DNA from: Hymenobacter ruricola
Lineage (GTDB): Bacteria > Bacteroidota > Bacteroidia > Cytophagales > Hymenobacteraceae
Length of the DNA: 64,000 bases
Assembly (NCBI RefSeq): GCF_015694525.1
Contig: NZ_JADQDM010000011.1
Span: 1-64,000 of the forward strand
Direction of reading: 5' to 3'
Made by a program: the position numbers and the translations under genes. Below the pieces are notes generated by a model, which was not told where the DNA came from, ran no database searches, and saw only the letters and a program-made list of their open reading frames with translations. Of this stretch, positions 50,527 to 61,580 are shown in pieces; position 1 is the first letter of the stretch, and the number at the start of each line of letters is the position of its first letter.

Positions 50527-50790
50527 ATGACGCTCGAACAATTCCTCGCCTTGCCGCCCGACGACCTGCCGCAGCTGGTGCAGGCCTGGGGCCTGTACCT
50601 GGGCATGTGCCGCCGCGCAACAACCGCCGTGTTTCTCTACCGCTACCCCGGGCCCGGCCGGGGCTTTTTCGTGGAGCTCCACCAGAACCGTACTACGGCC
50701 GCGCCGCCGCGGGTGCGGGCCTTCGCCAGCGAGCTGCCGCTGGAATCGGACTTGTCGCAGTGGGTTCCGGCGGAGGTGGAAAGCGAATGA
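50527..50790 (+). CDS. Hypothetical small protein
   Basis: 87 aa. MTLEQFLALPPDDLPQLVQA is followed by beta-like TAVFLYRYPGPGRGFFVELHQ and an acidic end. A TAGCTTG box lies 5 nt before the ATG, predicting a near-leaderless transcript. Function unknown. Confidence 0.6.
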   Translation: MTLEQFLALPPDDLPQLVQAWGLYLGMCRRATTAVFLYRYPGPGRGFFVELHQNRTTAAPPRVRAFASELPLESDLSQWVPAEVESE

Positions 50791-51294
50791 CGCCCACGCC
50801 AGGCGTCGCAAGCAGGACTTTTGCTTGCCGGGAGCCGGAGCACCGGCCCTCGTCGTATATCCTGCGCCGCCGGCCGCGGCTGCAGTAGAGGTGCTGCTTG
50901 AGGGCAGGTGGTTAGTAGCAAAGCCGTGGGCACTGGCTTCCGCGCGATGCCGCGATGTGTGGCCGCATCCCCGTAGAAATACGCGTTTTGGCAAGCCCCG
51001 TACTTCTACGCTGGTGCCGGCGGCTGGCCCCGGCGTCCTTTGCGGTTGCCAATCGCAGCACATTCTACCGCCTCGCGCAGCAATGGGCGTCTGCCCCGCC
51101 CAATGATGTCTACCCCATCCCAGTCAACAAAAAGCCCCGGTTGCTACAGCCGGGGCTTTTTTGCGGGCCATTATTCCCACTTAGGTAGTTTGAGAGCACG
51201 TTCAAGAGCAGTTGCCGGTTAAAATGTTCGCTGAAGCAAGCCGGCGGGACCGAGCCAGAAAAGCGAAAACTACTTGCCGGACCGTCCGCCTGGG
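50791..51294. other. Spacer with one terminator
   Basis: About 500 bp without a convincing gene; an ORF at 50955-51188 runs through the terminator at 51129-51163 and was not accepted. No tRNA, repeat or promoter is apparent. Confidence 0.5.
51129..51163 (+). terminator. Intrinsic terminator
   Basis: AAAAAGCCCCGG and CCGGGGCTTTTTT around a short loop (TTGCTACAG). Confidence 0.88.
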
Positions 51295-51681
51295 TTAGCG
51301 CCCGCCGCTCAGCCCAAGCAGCACCCGGCACACGGCCGCCGCCGGAAGCGCCACGGGAAAAGCGGCGAGCAGCCGGGTCCACGGCGGCAGCTCAATGCCG
51401 AGCAAGAGCCGGGCATACAGCGGCGTGGCCTGAAAAAGAAAGCTGATGTCCAGGGTTTTGGCCGTCACGCCCAGCTGCGAGAGCTTGAGGTAGGCCGCAA
51501 TCACCGGAAGGAACAGCAGCACGCACAGCCAGTACCCAGCGCAGAACTCGCAGCGCGGGCCCAGCCAAGCGGGCCGGTGCGCGGCCCAGGCCCGCCGCCA
51601 GCCCCAGCGCTCGAAGCAAAACAGGAGGGAAGTCGCGGTGAGGCCCACCAAAAGCACAAGGGAAAGAAGCTGAGGAAGCAT
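51295..51681 (-). CDS. Hypothetical membrane protein with CxxC-x3-W-x-C
   Basis: 128 aa, three to four transmembrane helices (LLSLVLLVGLTATSLLFCFERW, YWLCVLLFLPVIAAYL, LLAAFPVALPAAAVCRVLLGL). GPRCEFCAGYWLCVLL recalls the CPxCxGFW motif of DUF1360-type membrane proteins. Function unknown. Confidence 0.65.
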   Translation of the reverse strand: MLPQLLSLVLLVGLTATSLLFCFERWGWRRAWAAHRPAWLGPRCEFCAGYWLCVLLFLPVIAAYLKLSQLGVTAKTLDISFLFQATPLYARLLLGIELPPWTRLLAAFPVALPAAAVCRVLLGLSGGR

Positions 51682-51729
51682 TTTTGCGGGCAGAAAGGAG
51701 AAGCAAAGTAAGCCCCCGCCCCGGAACCG

Positions 51730-51969
51730 TCAGCGGGTGCGACTGGCGGGCGGGGATGGGGTTCGGTTGCCCAGCACCCGCCCCACCTTGGTGGGGTTGA
51801 CGAAGGGCACAGCGCGGCCCGCCCGGCCGGGCGAGGTGGTGTCCGGCGCGGGGGCCGCGGGGACCGGTGGCGGGGTAGTAGCGGGCGCATCGTGGGCCAC
51901 CGGCGAGTCGTTGCAGGCGCCGAGCGTGCCGGCAGCTGCGAGCAGCAGGGCCGCAAGGAAGGGGTTCAT
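51730..51969 (-). CDS. Small lipoprotein
   Basis: 79 aa from ATG 51969. Signal with lipobox LGAC (MNPFLAALLLAAAGTLGACND), then a Pro/Ala-rich tail ending in FVNPTKVGRVLGNRTPSPPA. Unknown function. Confidence 0.6.
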   Translation of the reverse strand: MNPFLAALLLAAAGTLGACNDSPVAHDAPATTPPPVPAAPAPDTTSPGRAGRAVPFVNPTKVGRVLGNRTPSPPASRTR

Positions 51970-52154
51970 GGGCAAAGGCATGGGTTTCCCTTTCAACGGG
52001 CCGGACGGGCCGGGAGTTAGGAAAAAGCCATTTGATGCTTTTCTGGCGTTGCTTCACCCAGCCGTTCGCACCGTTGCACCGATTTCGCGCTGGCGACCGG
52101 GCGGGGCAAGCTCCGTCCCTACGTCATTCCGGCCTTCCGCGCCTTCGCGTGCTA

Positions 52155-52526
52155 CTATTCTACCCGGCGCAGTCCCAGTACACCAATGATAATGAGGCTG
52201 GTAAAGAACACGCTCTGCCACGAAAACGGCTGCTTCAAGTACAGGGTGTCGACCAGCTTGATGCCGACCACGGCCAGCGCCATCCAGGCCGAATAGGCCG
52301 TGGCGGTGGGAATGTCGCGCATGGCCAGCGACAGAAAATACACGTTGGCCAGCCCGAAGCCCACGTAGGCCAGCAGCGGCAGCACCGGCAGCAGCAGCGC
52401 GGGCTGCCCCAGGCTGTGCGCCCAGGCGATTTCCTTGATGCGCTGCATGCTCAGCGCCTTGAGGCTATACGTCCAGCAAACCTCCATGAAAGAGGCCAGA
52501 AACAGGGAAAACCAGGGATTGAGCAA
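52155..52526 (-). CDS. SMR-family small multidrug-resistance transporter
   Basis: 123 aa, four transmembrane helices, full length for the family. Conserved membrane Glu in FMEVCWTYSLKALSM (helix 1), IPTATAYSAWMALAVVG in helix 3 and IIIGVLGLRRVE at the end. SMR proteins work as dimers exchanging protons for cationic drugs or guanidinium. SugE- and EmrE-type members cannot be separated safely here. It lies 2 bp downstream of the hydroxylase gene in the same orientation. Confidence 0.88.
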   Translation of the reverse strand: MLNPWFSLFLASFMEVCWTYSLKALSMQRIKEIAWAHSLGQPALLLPVLPLLAYVGFGLANVYFLSLAMRDIPTATAYSAWMALAVVGIKLVDTLYLKQPFSWQSVFFTSLIIIGVLGLRRVE

Positions 52527-52528
52527 GG

Positions 52529-53533
52529 CTAGCGGGAAAGGGCGGCGGAGGGGGAGGAAGCGGTTTCGGCGGCCGGTGCCGTGGCCGGCGCGGCGCCAAA
52601 ATTACCGCCCGGGCGCTGCGCTGGGATGGTTTCGGCGTAGGGCTCGGGCACAGGCCAGCCGTGCAGGGGCTTCAGGGCCGGCACGCGGTTCGTCAGCTTG
52701 GTGAGCAGGCGCCCGCGGATGCCGTGGTAGGCGCGGAACAGGCGGGAGCGTCGGGCCAATTCTTCTTCGCTGAACCGGGCCACGGAAAAGACGTGCTGGC
52801 TGAAATAGTCCTTCGGGAAAACGTAGGGCAGGCCCCACTTCTGCGGCTTGCGGCCATCGGGCAGGTAGGCGGTGCCAAACATCCAGTCCCAGAAGGCAAA
52901 CTTGGTCGAGAAGTTGGCATAAAACACCTCCTCGTGGTCGGCGTGGTGCCAGAGGTGCATCTCGGGGCCGTTGATGAAGTATTGCAAGCGGCCCGAGCGC
53001 ACGTCCACGTTGCAGTGAATCCAGATGCCCCACACGGCGTCGATGCAGGCTTTGATGGGCACCACCATGGGGTTGGCGCCGAGCAGAATGATGGGCGCAA
53101 ACTCAATGGTTTGGTTTATCAGAATCTCGACGGCGTGCGAGCGGGAGCCCGCCAGCCAGTCTACCTGCTTGCCGGAGTGGTGCGCCTCGTGGGTGCGCCA
53201 GAAAAACGGGCTGCTGTGCTGAAACCGGTGAAACCAGTAGATGTAGAAGTCGTGGGTAATCACGAAAAACAGCACCTGCACCCAAATGGGCCACCCGGTT
53301 ACAAAATGCAGCTTCGAGAACCCAAAATGCTGGTCGAGCGGCTGAATGATGTAATCAAAGATGATGATTTTCAACGCGAAGCTCTGCACGAAGGTGTAAA
53401 GCACCAGGTCCGTCCAGAAGCCCTCGCGGAAAAACGGCAGGCCCTTCCGGTACGGGATGATGCGCTCCAGCGTAATCACGATGGCCACCCAAATCAGCAG
53501 TATGGCCGTGGTGATGAGTTCGACGTGCGGCAT
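52529..53533 (-). CDS. Sterol desaturase / fatty-acid hydroxylase family membrane enzyme
   Basis: 334 aa. Di-iron membrane oxygenase with the family His boxes HDFYIYWFHRFQH, THEAHHSG and LWHHADHEE, plus several transmembrane helices in the first 120 residues. It would hydroxylate or desaturate a lipid in the inner membrane. The C-terminal about 60 residues are a Pro/Ala-rich extension (ATAPAAETASSP). The SMR gene follows at 2 bp. Confidence 0.9.
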   Translation of the reverse strand: MPHVELITTAILLIWVAIVITLERIIPYRKGLPFFREGFWTDLVLYTFVQSFALKIIIFDYIIQPLDQHFGFSKLHFVTGWPIWVQVLFFVITHDFYIYWFHRFQHSSPFFWRTHEAHHSGKQVDWLAGSRSHAVEILINQTIEFAPIILLGANPMVVPIKACIDAVWGIWIHCNVDVRSGRLQYFINGPEMHLWHHADHEEVFYANFSTKFAFWDWMFGTAYLPDGRKPQKWGLPYVFPKDYFSQHVFSVARFSEEELARRSRLFRAYHGIRGRLLTKLTNRVPALKPLHGWPVPEPYAETIPAQRPGGNFGAAPATAPAAETASSPSAALSR

Positions 53534-53559
53534 AGCGTGAGGGATGGAGTAGTTTTAGC

Positions 53560-53646
53560 TGTCATCCTGAGCGTAGCGAAGGACCTTATTACGTCTGAAC
53601 AACTCGTTCGAGCGGGATAAGGACCTTCGCTACGCTCAGGATGACA
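53560..53646. repeat. Inverted repeat, family V
   Basis: Arms 53560-53588 and 53618-53646 (29 nt) pair with one mismatch. The core is TGTCATCCTGAGCGTAGCGA followed by AGGACCTTA. It lies between the fatty-acid hydroxylase gene and the NeuB-type gene. Copies at 57049-57153 and 58142-58228. Confidence 0.9.
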
Positions 53647-53680
53647 AACGATTTAAGGGCAGCAGTTCAACCCGAACACG

Positions 53681-54571
53681 CTATTCCTGGTTCGGCGCCA
53701 GCTCGCGGCGCAGGCGGCGGCGGGGCTCCAGCTCGGAGTCGTACACCACCTTCACGCCGTCGCCGAGGGCTTCTTCCACGTCGCGGATGTCGCGCACGAG
53801 CTTGGCCAGGCCACCCGGCTCCACGCTGGCGGCGTGGTCGGAGCCCCACATGGCGCGGTCGAGGGTGAAGTGGCGCTCCACGAAGCTGGCGCCCAGGGCC
53901 ACGGCGGCCACGGTGGTGGCCAGGCCCGTTTCGTGGCCTGAGTAGCCGATGGGCGTGGTCGGGAACATGGCCTGCAGGGCGGGCACCATGCGCAGGTTCA
54001 GCTCCTGCGGCGGGCAGGGGTAGGAGGAAGTGGAATGGGCCACCATCAGCTTGTCGAGGCCCACCCACTGCACGGCCTGCGTGATTTCGTTGAGCGTGCT
54101 CATGCCGGTGCTCAGCATCAGCGGGCGGCCGGTGGCGCGCACGCGGTCAAGCAGGGGCTTGTCGGTGAGGGAGGCCGAGGCCATTTTATAGAGCACGGGG
54201 TTGAATTGCTCCATGAAATCAACCGAGGGCTCGTCCCAGCACGAGGCAAACCAGTCGATGCCCAGGGCCCGGCAATAGTCGTCGATGGCCGTGTATTCGG
54301 CCTGCCCAAACTCGGTTTTGCGCTTATAGTCGATGTAGCTCATTGTGCCCCAGGGCGTTTCGCGCTGCTTTTCCCACTGGTCTTTGGGCACGCACAGCTC
54401 GGGGGTGCGCTTCTGGAACTTCACGGCGTCGCAGCCGGCCCTGGCGGCCTCGGCGATGAGCTGCTTGGCCAGGTCGAGCGAACCGTTGTGGTTGATGCCG
54501 ATTTCGGCGATGATGTAGGCGGGGTGGCCGGCGCCAATAAAGCGGTTTTTGCGAATTTCAACAGCTTGCAT
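53681..54571 (-). CDS. NeuB-family acidic-sugar synthase without SAF domain
   Basis: 296 aa. TIM-barrel condensing enzyme that joins phosphoenolpyruvate to a hexosamine-type aldose to give a nonulosonic acid. Signatures: YIIAEIGINHNGSLDLAKQLI, DAVKFQKRTPELC, KMASASLTDKPLL, LSTGMSTLNEI, IGYSGHETGLATTVAAVALGA and FVERHFTLDR. Classical NeuB/LegI/PseI are about 335-350 aa with a C-terminal antifreeze-like (SAF) domain; that domain is missing here. Last gene of the sugar cluster. Confidence 0.88.
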   Translation of the reverse strand: MQAVEIRKNRFIGAGHPAYIIAEIGINHNGSLDLAKQLIAEAARAGCDAVKFQKRTPELCVPKDQWEKQRETPWGTMSYIDYKRKTEFGQAEYTAIDDYCRALGIDWFASCWDEPSVDFMEQFNPVLYKMASASLTDKPLLDRVRATGRPLMLSTGMSTLNEITQAVQWVGLDKLMVAHSTSSYPCPPQELNLRMVPALQAMFPTTPIGYSGHETGLATTVAAVALGASFVERHFTLDRAMWGSDHAASVEPGGLAKLVRDIRDVEEALGDGVKVVYDSELEPRRRLRRELAPNQE

Positions 54572-54588
54572 AGTGCGAAGGGTTGGGT

Positions 54589-54715
54589 TGTAGCGCAGGT
54601 TGCTACCTGTGCCTGGTGAAGGTAGAGGCGCATACTTGCGTCTCGTCGTTGAACGAAATCGTCCAACAATGTGCCCGGCAGATGTTCAACAACGAGACGC
54701 AAGTATGCGCCTCTG
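54589..54715. repeat. REP/BIME-like inverted repeat, GTAG-headed (family VI)
   Basis: Large arms 54624-54654 and 54684-54714 pair with one mismatch and each contains its own palindrome (GAGGCGCA-tact-TGCGTCTC) preceded on the left by GTAG (54622-54625). A separate small GTAG-headed hairpin (GCGCAGGT-tgct-ACCTGTGC) lies at 54591-54614. It lies between the SDR and NeuB-type genes. Confidence 0.85.
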
Positions 54716-54735
54716 CATCCGTCGATTGTAAGGAT

Positions 54736-55548
54736 TTAAATAGCGGTCCAGCCGCCGTCCACCACTAGGTTGGCCCCGGTCATGTAGGCCGAGGCGTTGG
54801 AGGCGAGGAACACGATGGCGCCCTGGTAGTCGGTGGCGGCGGCCATGCGGCCCAGGGGCGTTTTGGCGCTGTATTGCTTGATGAAAAATTCGTCCTGGCT
54901 GTTTTCCACGCCGCCGGGCGAGAGCGTGTTCACGCGCACGCCGTCCTTGCCCCAGTAGGCGGCCAGGTAGCGGGTGAAATTCACCACGGCGCCCTTGGTC
55001 ATGGGGTAGGAGGGTGATTTGTAGAAGGTTTGCTCGCCGGCTTCGTTGCGGTAGATGCTCTGGTCGGGGCCCACGATGCCGTAGGTGCTGGCCACGTTGA
55101 TGATGCTGCCGCTGCCCTGCCGCGCCATGGGCGTGCCGAACACCTGAGCCGCCAGAAACACGCCCGTCACGTTCACTTCCAGCACTTGTTGAAACGTGGC
55201 CAGCGGGAAGTTCTCGAACTTGCTCAGGTCAGCCGCGAGCGCGGGATTCTCAAACATGTCGTTGATAGCGGCATTGTTCACCAGCACGTCGATGTGGCCA
55301 AAGCGGGCCAGAATCTGGTCGCGCGCCGCGGCCAACGACTCCGGGCTGGTTACATCGACGGCCAGGGCCAGATGCTGGGCCGCGCCGCCGGGTAGTTGCT
55401 CGGCCAGGGCCTGGCAGGCCGCCAGGTCGCGGTCGGCCAGCACCACGTTGGCGCCGGCCTGGGCCAGGGCCTCGCAGTGGCGCCGCCCGATGAGGCCGTG
55501 CGCGCCCGTGACGATGGCCGTTTTGTTGGTGAGGGAGAAGAGGTTCAA
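54736..55548 (-). CDS. SDR-family oxidoreductase of the sugar cluster
   Basis: 270 aa. Rossmann start KTAIVTGAHGLIGRRHCEAL, NAG-equivalent LVNNAAINDMFEN, and catalytic Ser/Tyr/Lys in INVASTYGIVG and SYPMTKGAVV. C-terminus LVVDGGWTAI is typical of classical SDRs. In this setting it probably reduces or oxidises a (deoxy)sugar or keto-acid intermediate; the exact substrate is not deducible. Confidence 0.9.
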   Translation of the reverse strand: MNLFSLTNKTAIVTGAHGLIGRRHCEALAQAGANVVLADRDLAACQALAEQLPGGAAQHLALAVDVTSPESLAAARDQILARFGHIDVLVNNAAINDMFENPALAADLSKFENFPLATFQQVLEVNVTGVFLAAQVFGTPMARQGSGSIINVASTYGIVGPDQSIYRNEAGEQTFYKSPSYPMTKGAVVNFTRYLAAYWGKDGVRVNTLSPGGVENSQDEFFIKQYSAKTPLGRMAAATDYQGAIVFLASNASAYMTGANLVVDGGWTAI

Positions 55549-55597
55549 GGTGTGTGGAAAGGTTTTTTACTGAAAGTCAGAACATTATGAAATAAGG

Positions 55598-55685
55598 CCG
55601 TCATGTCGAGCTTGTCGAGACATCTCGCGTGCTGAAGTAATTAGTTTTCCGCGGCGAGATGTCTCGGCTGCGCTCGACATGACGG
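55598..55685. repeat. Inverted repeat, family II
   Basis: Arms 55598-55628 (CCGTCATGTCGAGCTTGTCG onward) and 55654-55685 form a long hairpin. Same family as 12717-12827 and 36-75. It lies between the aminotransferase and SDR genes. Confidence 0.85.
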
Positions 55686-55705
55686 TATTTACCAAGTTGT
55701 TCTGG

Positions 55706-57040
<1,335 letters not shown>

Positions 57041-57048
57041 GGCTATTT

Positions 57049-57153
57049 TGTCATCCTGAGCGCAGCGAAAGACCTTATCACGTCTGCGCTGCAATGGGTT
57101 ACTGATTCTGACGAAAGCCGCCGTGATAAGATGCTTCCTTCGTCAGCATGACA
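57049..57153. repeat. Inverted repeat, family V
   Basis: Left arm starts TGTCATCCTGAGCGCAGCGAA at 57049; the imperfect right arm ends TCAGCATGACA at 57153. It lies between the transketolase C-subunit and aminotransferase genes. Confidence 0.8.
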
Positions 57154-57163
57154 GGCGATTAAA

Positions 57164-58117
57164 TTATTCCGCAAACTCGTTTTCGAGCACGGCCGGGCCC
57201 TCGGCGATGGCCGCGCCCGACTCGCCCAGGTGCTCCGTGATGCGGCGGGCAATGTGGTGGCCGGTAAAGCCCTCGTACTCCAGCACGGCGCTCAGGCGGC
57301 CGGGGCGGTACCAGCGTTCCTCCAGCGCCAGCGGCAACACGCGGGCCGTGAGCTGGTTGCGCAGCAGCACTTCGGCCAGAATGGAATAGAGGCCGCCGGT
57401 GACGAAATGGTCCTCCACCGTCACGATGAGCGAGCCGCGGCGCACCACGTCCAGCAATGCGGCTTCGTCAATTGGCTTAAGGCTACGCAGGTTGATGAGG
57501 CCCACGGACTTGCCCTGGGCCTGCAGCAGCTCGCGGGCTACGAGCGTCTGTTCGAACAGCATGCCGTAGGTGAGAATGGTCACGTCGGTGCCCTCGGCCA
57601 CGATTTCGGCCTTGCCGATTTCAAAAGGCGCGTGCTCGTACATGGCCGGGCGGGTGTTGACGCGCACGTAAGCCGGCGCGGGCGAGGCCCAGATGGCGGG
57701 CAGCATGGCCAGCATGTCCTGCTCGTCGGCGGGCGCAAAAACCGTCATGCCGGGGATGCCGCGCATCAGGCTCACGTCCTCAATGGCCTGGTGCGTAGGT
57801 CCGTTGCCATCGGAAAGGAAGCCGGGCACGAAGCCGCTGAGCTTCACGGGCAATTGGCCGATGCCCACGTCGGTGCGGATGAATTCGAAGGCCCGCAGTG
57901 TGAGAAAGGTGGCCAGCGCGTGCAGAATCGGCACGCGGCCGCGCAGGGCCAGGCCGGCCGCGGCGCCGATGAGCGTTTGCTCCGTAATGCCGGTATCGAT
58001 GAAGCGCGGGCCGAGCACGGCGGGCAGGTTGCGGATGAGGGCGCGGTTTTCGGCCGTCATCACCACTATCCGGTCGTCGGCCAGAGCAGTTTGCTTGATG
58101 AGTTCTTCGTAGGTCAT
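57164..58117 (-). CDS. Transketolase C-terminal subunit
   Basis: 317 aa from ATG 58117. PYR and C-terminal transketolase domains: RFIDTGITEQTLIGAAAGLA, FLTLRAFEFIRTDVGI, GFLSDGNGPTHQAIEDVSLMRGIPGMTVFAPADEQDM, and VTVEDHFVTGGL. Split transketolases of this type occur in bacterial and archaeal pentose metabolism and in exopolysaccharide clusters; the neighbours point to the latter. Confidence 0.9.
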   Translation of the reverse strand: MTYEELIKQTALADDRIVVMTAENRALIRNLPAVLGPRFIDTGITEQTLIGAAAGLALRGRVPILHALATFLTLRAFEFIRTDVGIGQLPVKLSGFVPGFLSDGNGPTHQAIEDVSLMRGIPGMTVFAPADEQDMLAMLPAIWASPAPAYVRVNTRPAMYEHAPFEIGKAEIVAEGTDVTILTYGMLFEQTLVARELLQAQGKSVGLINLRSLKPIDEAALLDVVRRGSLIVTVEDHFVTGGLYSILAEVLLRNQLTARVLPLALEERWYRPGRLSAVLEYEGFTGHHIARRITEHLGESGAAIAEGPAVLENEFAE

Positions 58118-58141
58118 GGGAGTTGTATCATCAACATCATC

Positions 58142-58228
58142 TGTCATCCTGAGCCTTGCGAAGGACCTTATCACGTTAGAACACCGCGTTCAAGGATGAA
58201 AAGGTCCTTCGCTGCGCTCAGGATGACA
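58142..58228. repeat. Inverted repeat, family V
   Basis: Left arm TGTCATCCTGAGCCTTGCGA onward (58142-58170) and right arm 58201-58228 pair imperfectly. It lies between the two transketolase subunit genes. Confidence 0.85.
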
Positions 58229-58240
58229 AACAGTATTGAG

Positions 58241-59094
58241 TTATCGAACAGTTAAAGTTTCACTGGTCAAAGTGGTGGCTACCTGGCTGTGCAGCTCGCG
58301 CAGCAGCTCGTCCACTTCCTCGGCCGAGAAGTTGCAGAACCAGCGGTCGGCGCGCGCCTCGATGCTGGGCAGGCCGCGCCCGCGCACCGTGTCGCAGATG
58401 ATGACCGACGGCTTGGTTTCCGAGAAAGGCAAAGCCGAAAAAGCCGCTTCCAACTGCGCAAAATCGTGCCCGTCAATCCGCCGCACTTCGCAGCCAAAGG
58501 CCTCAAACTTGGGCGCCATGGGTTCCAGCGGAATGAGGTCTTCGGTGGCCACATTGGCCTGGAAGTGGTTGCGGTCGACCACCAGCGTGAGGTTGTTGAC
58601 CTTGTGGGCGCTGGCCACCAGCAGGCTTTCCCACACAGTGCCCTCGTTCAGCTCGCCGTCGCCGGTGATGACGATGACCTTGTTGTCCTGGCCGCGCAGC
58701 TTGCAATCCAGGGCCACGCCCAGGGCCACGCTGGGCAGGTGCCCGAGCGAGCCGGAGTGAAACTCCACGCCCGGCACGTGGCGGTTGGGGTGCCAGTAAA
58801 TGTGGTCGTCGGTGCTTAGGTGCTGGTCGAGGCGGGCTTTGTCGATAAAGCCCAGCTCCACGAAAGTGCCGTAAAGCGCGGGCACGTCGTGGCCTTTGGA
58901 GAGGAACAGGTAGTCGCGGGTGGGGTCCGTGAGGTTGTCGGGGCGCACGTTCAGGCAGTCGGCGTAGAGGTACACCAGCAGGTCGGCGCAGCTCAGGGAG
59001 GCGCCGGTGAAGCAGCCGCCGTCGGTGCTCAGGCGCACGATGTGCTCGCGCACGCGCAGGGCCAGGGCTTCCAGTTCTTGGCGTTTTTGGTCGG

Positions 59095-59098
<4 letters not shown>
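58241..59098 (-). CDS. Transketolase N-terminal (ThDP-binding) subunit
   Basis: 285 aa. ThDP-pyrophosphate domain: LYADCLNVRPDNLTDPTRDYLFLSKGHDVPALY, HPNRHVPGVEFHSGSLGHLPSVALG, and the ThDP motif VITGDGELNEGTVWESLLVA...NLTLVVDRNHFQ. It forms one active site with the C-terminal subunit encoded downstream. The ATG overlaps the stop of the SpsF-like gene (ATGA). Confidence 0.92.
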
Positions 59099-59922
<824 letters not shown>

Positions 59923-60060
59923 CTGGGTACTGGGATATCCGGTAGTCGGCATGCCGATGAAAATACTCTAAAATTTGTGCGGCAAACGAGCGGTTTTTCG
60001 ATAATTGCCTGTCAGCTATTTCCTTAATTTTTTCCTGGAATAGTGCGAATAACTCCGCCG

Positions 60061-61137
60061 CTAATGAACGGCCAATGAACTATCAGCCGGCGAAGAATCG
60101 GCAAACTCCTCCGCCCGGTACCGCCGCAAAAACGCCGGCCCGCTGCCCTCAAAATGCGCGAAGCCGCGGCAAATGGCCGCAATGCGCCGGGCCGAGGTGC
60201 CGCCGTTCTGCCAGGGCAGCTTGCGCCGGAGGTCGTCCACGTCAAAGTAGGAATGCACGGGCTTGCCCAGCGCCAGCCCCACGTACACCACCGTCGAGTA
60301 TTGGGTGATGAGCTCCACGCAGTTGGCAATCATGTGGTCGGTGTTGCCGTCGGTGAAGATGAGCGTGCCGGGCGGGGCGTGCTCCTTGATTTCGTCCACG
60401 GCGCGGGGCAGCTCCTCGTTGGGGTGCAACTTGAAGGCCAGCGGGCGGCCGTTGGCAATGCGGGCACATTCGCGGATGAACTTGGGGCGGTTTTCGGGGG
60501 TGAAGGTTTCGCGCAGGTCGGAGGTGGCCACCAGCACGTAGCCGCGGTGCGGGAAATCGTTGTGGCGCACCCGCTCGATGTTGTCGAAGTTGGGAATGCC
60601 CGTCACCACGAGCTTGTCGCGGTCGACGCCCACCCGGGCAAAATGCTCGCGGTAGCCCTCCGAGGCCACGCAGTAGACGTCGCAGCAGTTGTTCATGCCG
60701 TTCAGCGCCGTGCCGATGGCCAGGATGGGGTAGCGGGTGAAGCGCTTCACCTGCCGCGCCCAGAAGTTGAGCGGGTCGGTCATGCCTTCCTGCACAAACA
60801 CGGTTTTGGTGGTGCGCACCAGCGGCCAGGGTACCACCACGTCGGAGCAGCACACGATGAGGTCGTAGGTGTTGCCGTACACGCGGGCCTCGAAGTCGTT
60901 CTTGAGGCCGTGCTCGGCCAGGTATTTGTCGGCTTTTTCTTTGATTTTGCCGGTGACGATGGTTTTGTTCAGGCCCCCGGTCCAGAGCAGAAACTTGTAG
61001 AAGGGGCGTTGCCAGCCGTCGTAGTAGAGCTGGCTGAAGTAGGGCTCAAACTCGTCTTCCAGCAGCTGCGCAATCTGATGCATCTGCGTGGTTTGGTTGG
61101 GCGAGCCGATGAGAAACAGGACCTTTTTTCGGGACAT
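60061..61137 (-). CDS. GT-B-like glycosyltransferase or UDP-sugar 2-epimerase-like protein
   Basis: 358 aa from ATG 61137 (MSRKKVLFLIGSPNQTTQMHQ). Two Rossmann-like halves: the N-terminal KVLFLIGS...QIAQLL and the C-terminal RGYVLVATSDLRETF, FKLHPNEELPRAVDEI and NCVELITQYSTVVYVGLALGKPVHSY. The last block resembles the nucleotide-binding end of CDP-glycerol transferase or WecB-like proteins. Probable transferase or epimerase in surface glycan synthesis; first gene of the cluster. The upstream 61138-61580 spacer (about 440 bp, divergent) shows no RNA or repeat that I can support. Confidence 0.72.
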   Translation of the reverse strand: MSRKKVLFLIGSPNQTTQMHQIAQLLEDEFEPYFSQLYYDGWQRPFYKFLLWTGGLNKTIVTGKIKEKADKYLAEHGLKNDFEARVYGNTYDLIVCCSDVVVPWPLVRTTKTVFVQEGMTDPLNFWARQVKRFTRYPILAIGTALNGMNNCCDVYCVASEGYREHFARVGVDRDKLVVTGIPNFDNIERVRHNDFPHRGYVLVATSDLRETFTPENRPKFIRECARIANGRPLAFKLHPNEELPRAVDEIKEHAPPGTLIFTDGNTDHMIANCVELITQYSTVVYVGLALGKPVHSYFDVDDLRRKLPWQNGGTSARRIAAICRGFAHFEGSGPAFLRRYRAEEFADSSPADSSLAVH

Positions 61138-61580
61138 GCAGAACGGGGAATGAACAGCTAACGCGGGGACCTGGCCGCCGAATTCAGCCCACAACCGCGG
61201 GCCCCGGCCACAAGTTTTCACGGCTCTGGCCCCGGCGGGCAAGACGAACAGGGCGAGGGCAAGGTACAGCACAGGCAGCGAAGTAACGAAGCCCAAAATG
61301 CCGCCGACTCGCCGCTTTGTTATGGAATTACTAAGATTTTCACCACCTTAGCCGGCTGTATCGGCACGGCAGAAACCGCGACACCTGAACCCGATTTCGA
61401 CGTTGCCCTGCCTGTGGGCATAACCAGCAGTGCAGCAGCGTGCTTACGTAAAAGCCGAAAGCAAAATCCGTATAAAACAACTTGCCCGCCGCGCATAGGT
61501 CCCGTAACATTATTGCCGCGACCAGCCTCGCGCTCGTCGCGGCCCAGCCACCTAACCCGGGTTATTTACCCTTTTACACC

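Noticed and set aside
50955..51188. Possible small gene MCGRIPVE...
   Set aside because: It would read through a strong intrinsic terminator at 51129-51163; unsupported.
43200..51200. Integron-type cassette array
   Set aside because: The shared modules are terminator plus promoter; no attC-like imperfect palindromes with conserved ends and no IntI-specific insertion in the recombinase were recognised.
36276..52000. attL/attR direct repeat of the tRNA 3' end
   Set aside because: Only 8-9 nt chance matches (for example GGGCCCACC near 39068) were found; too short to support.
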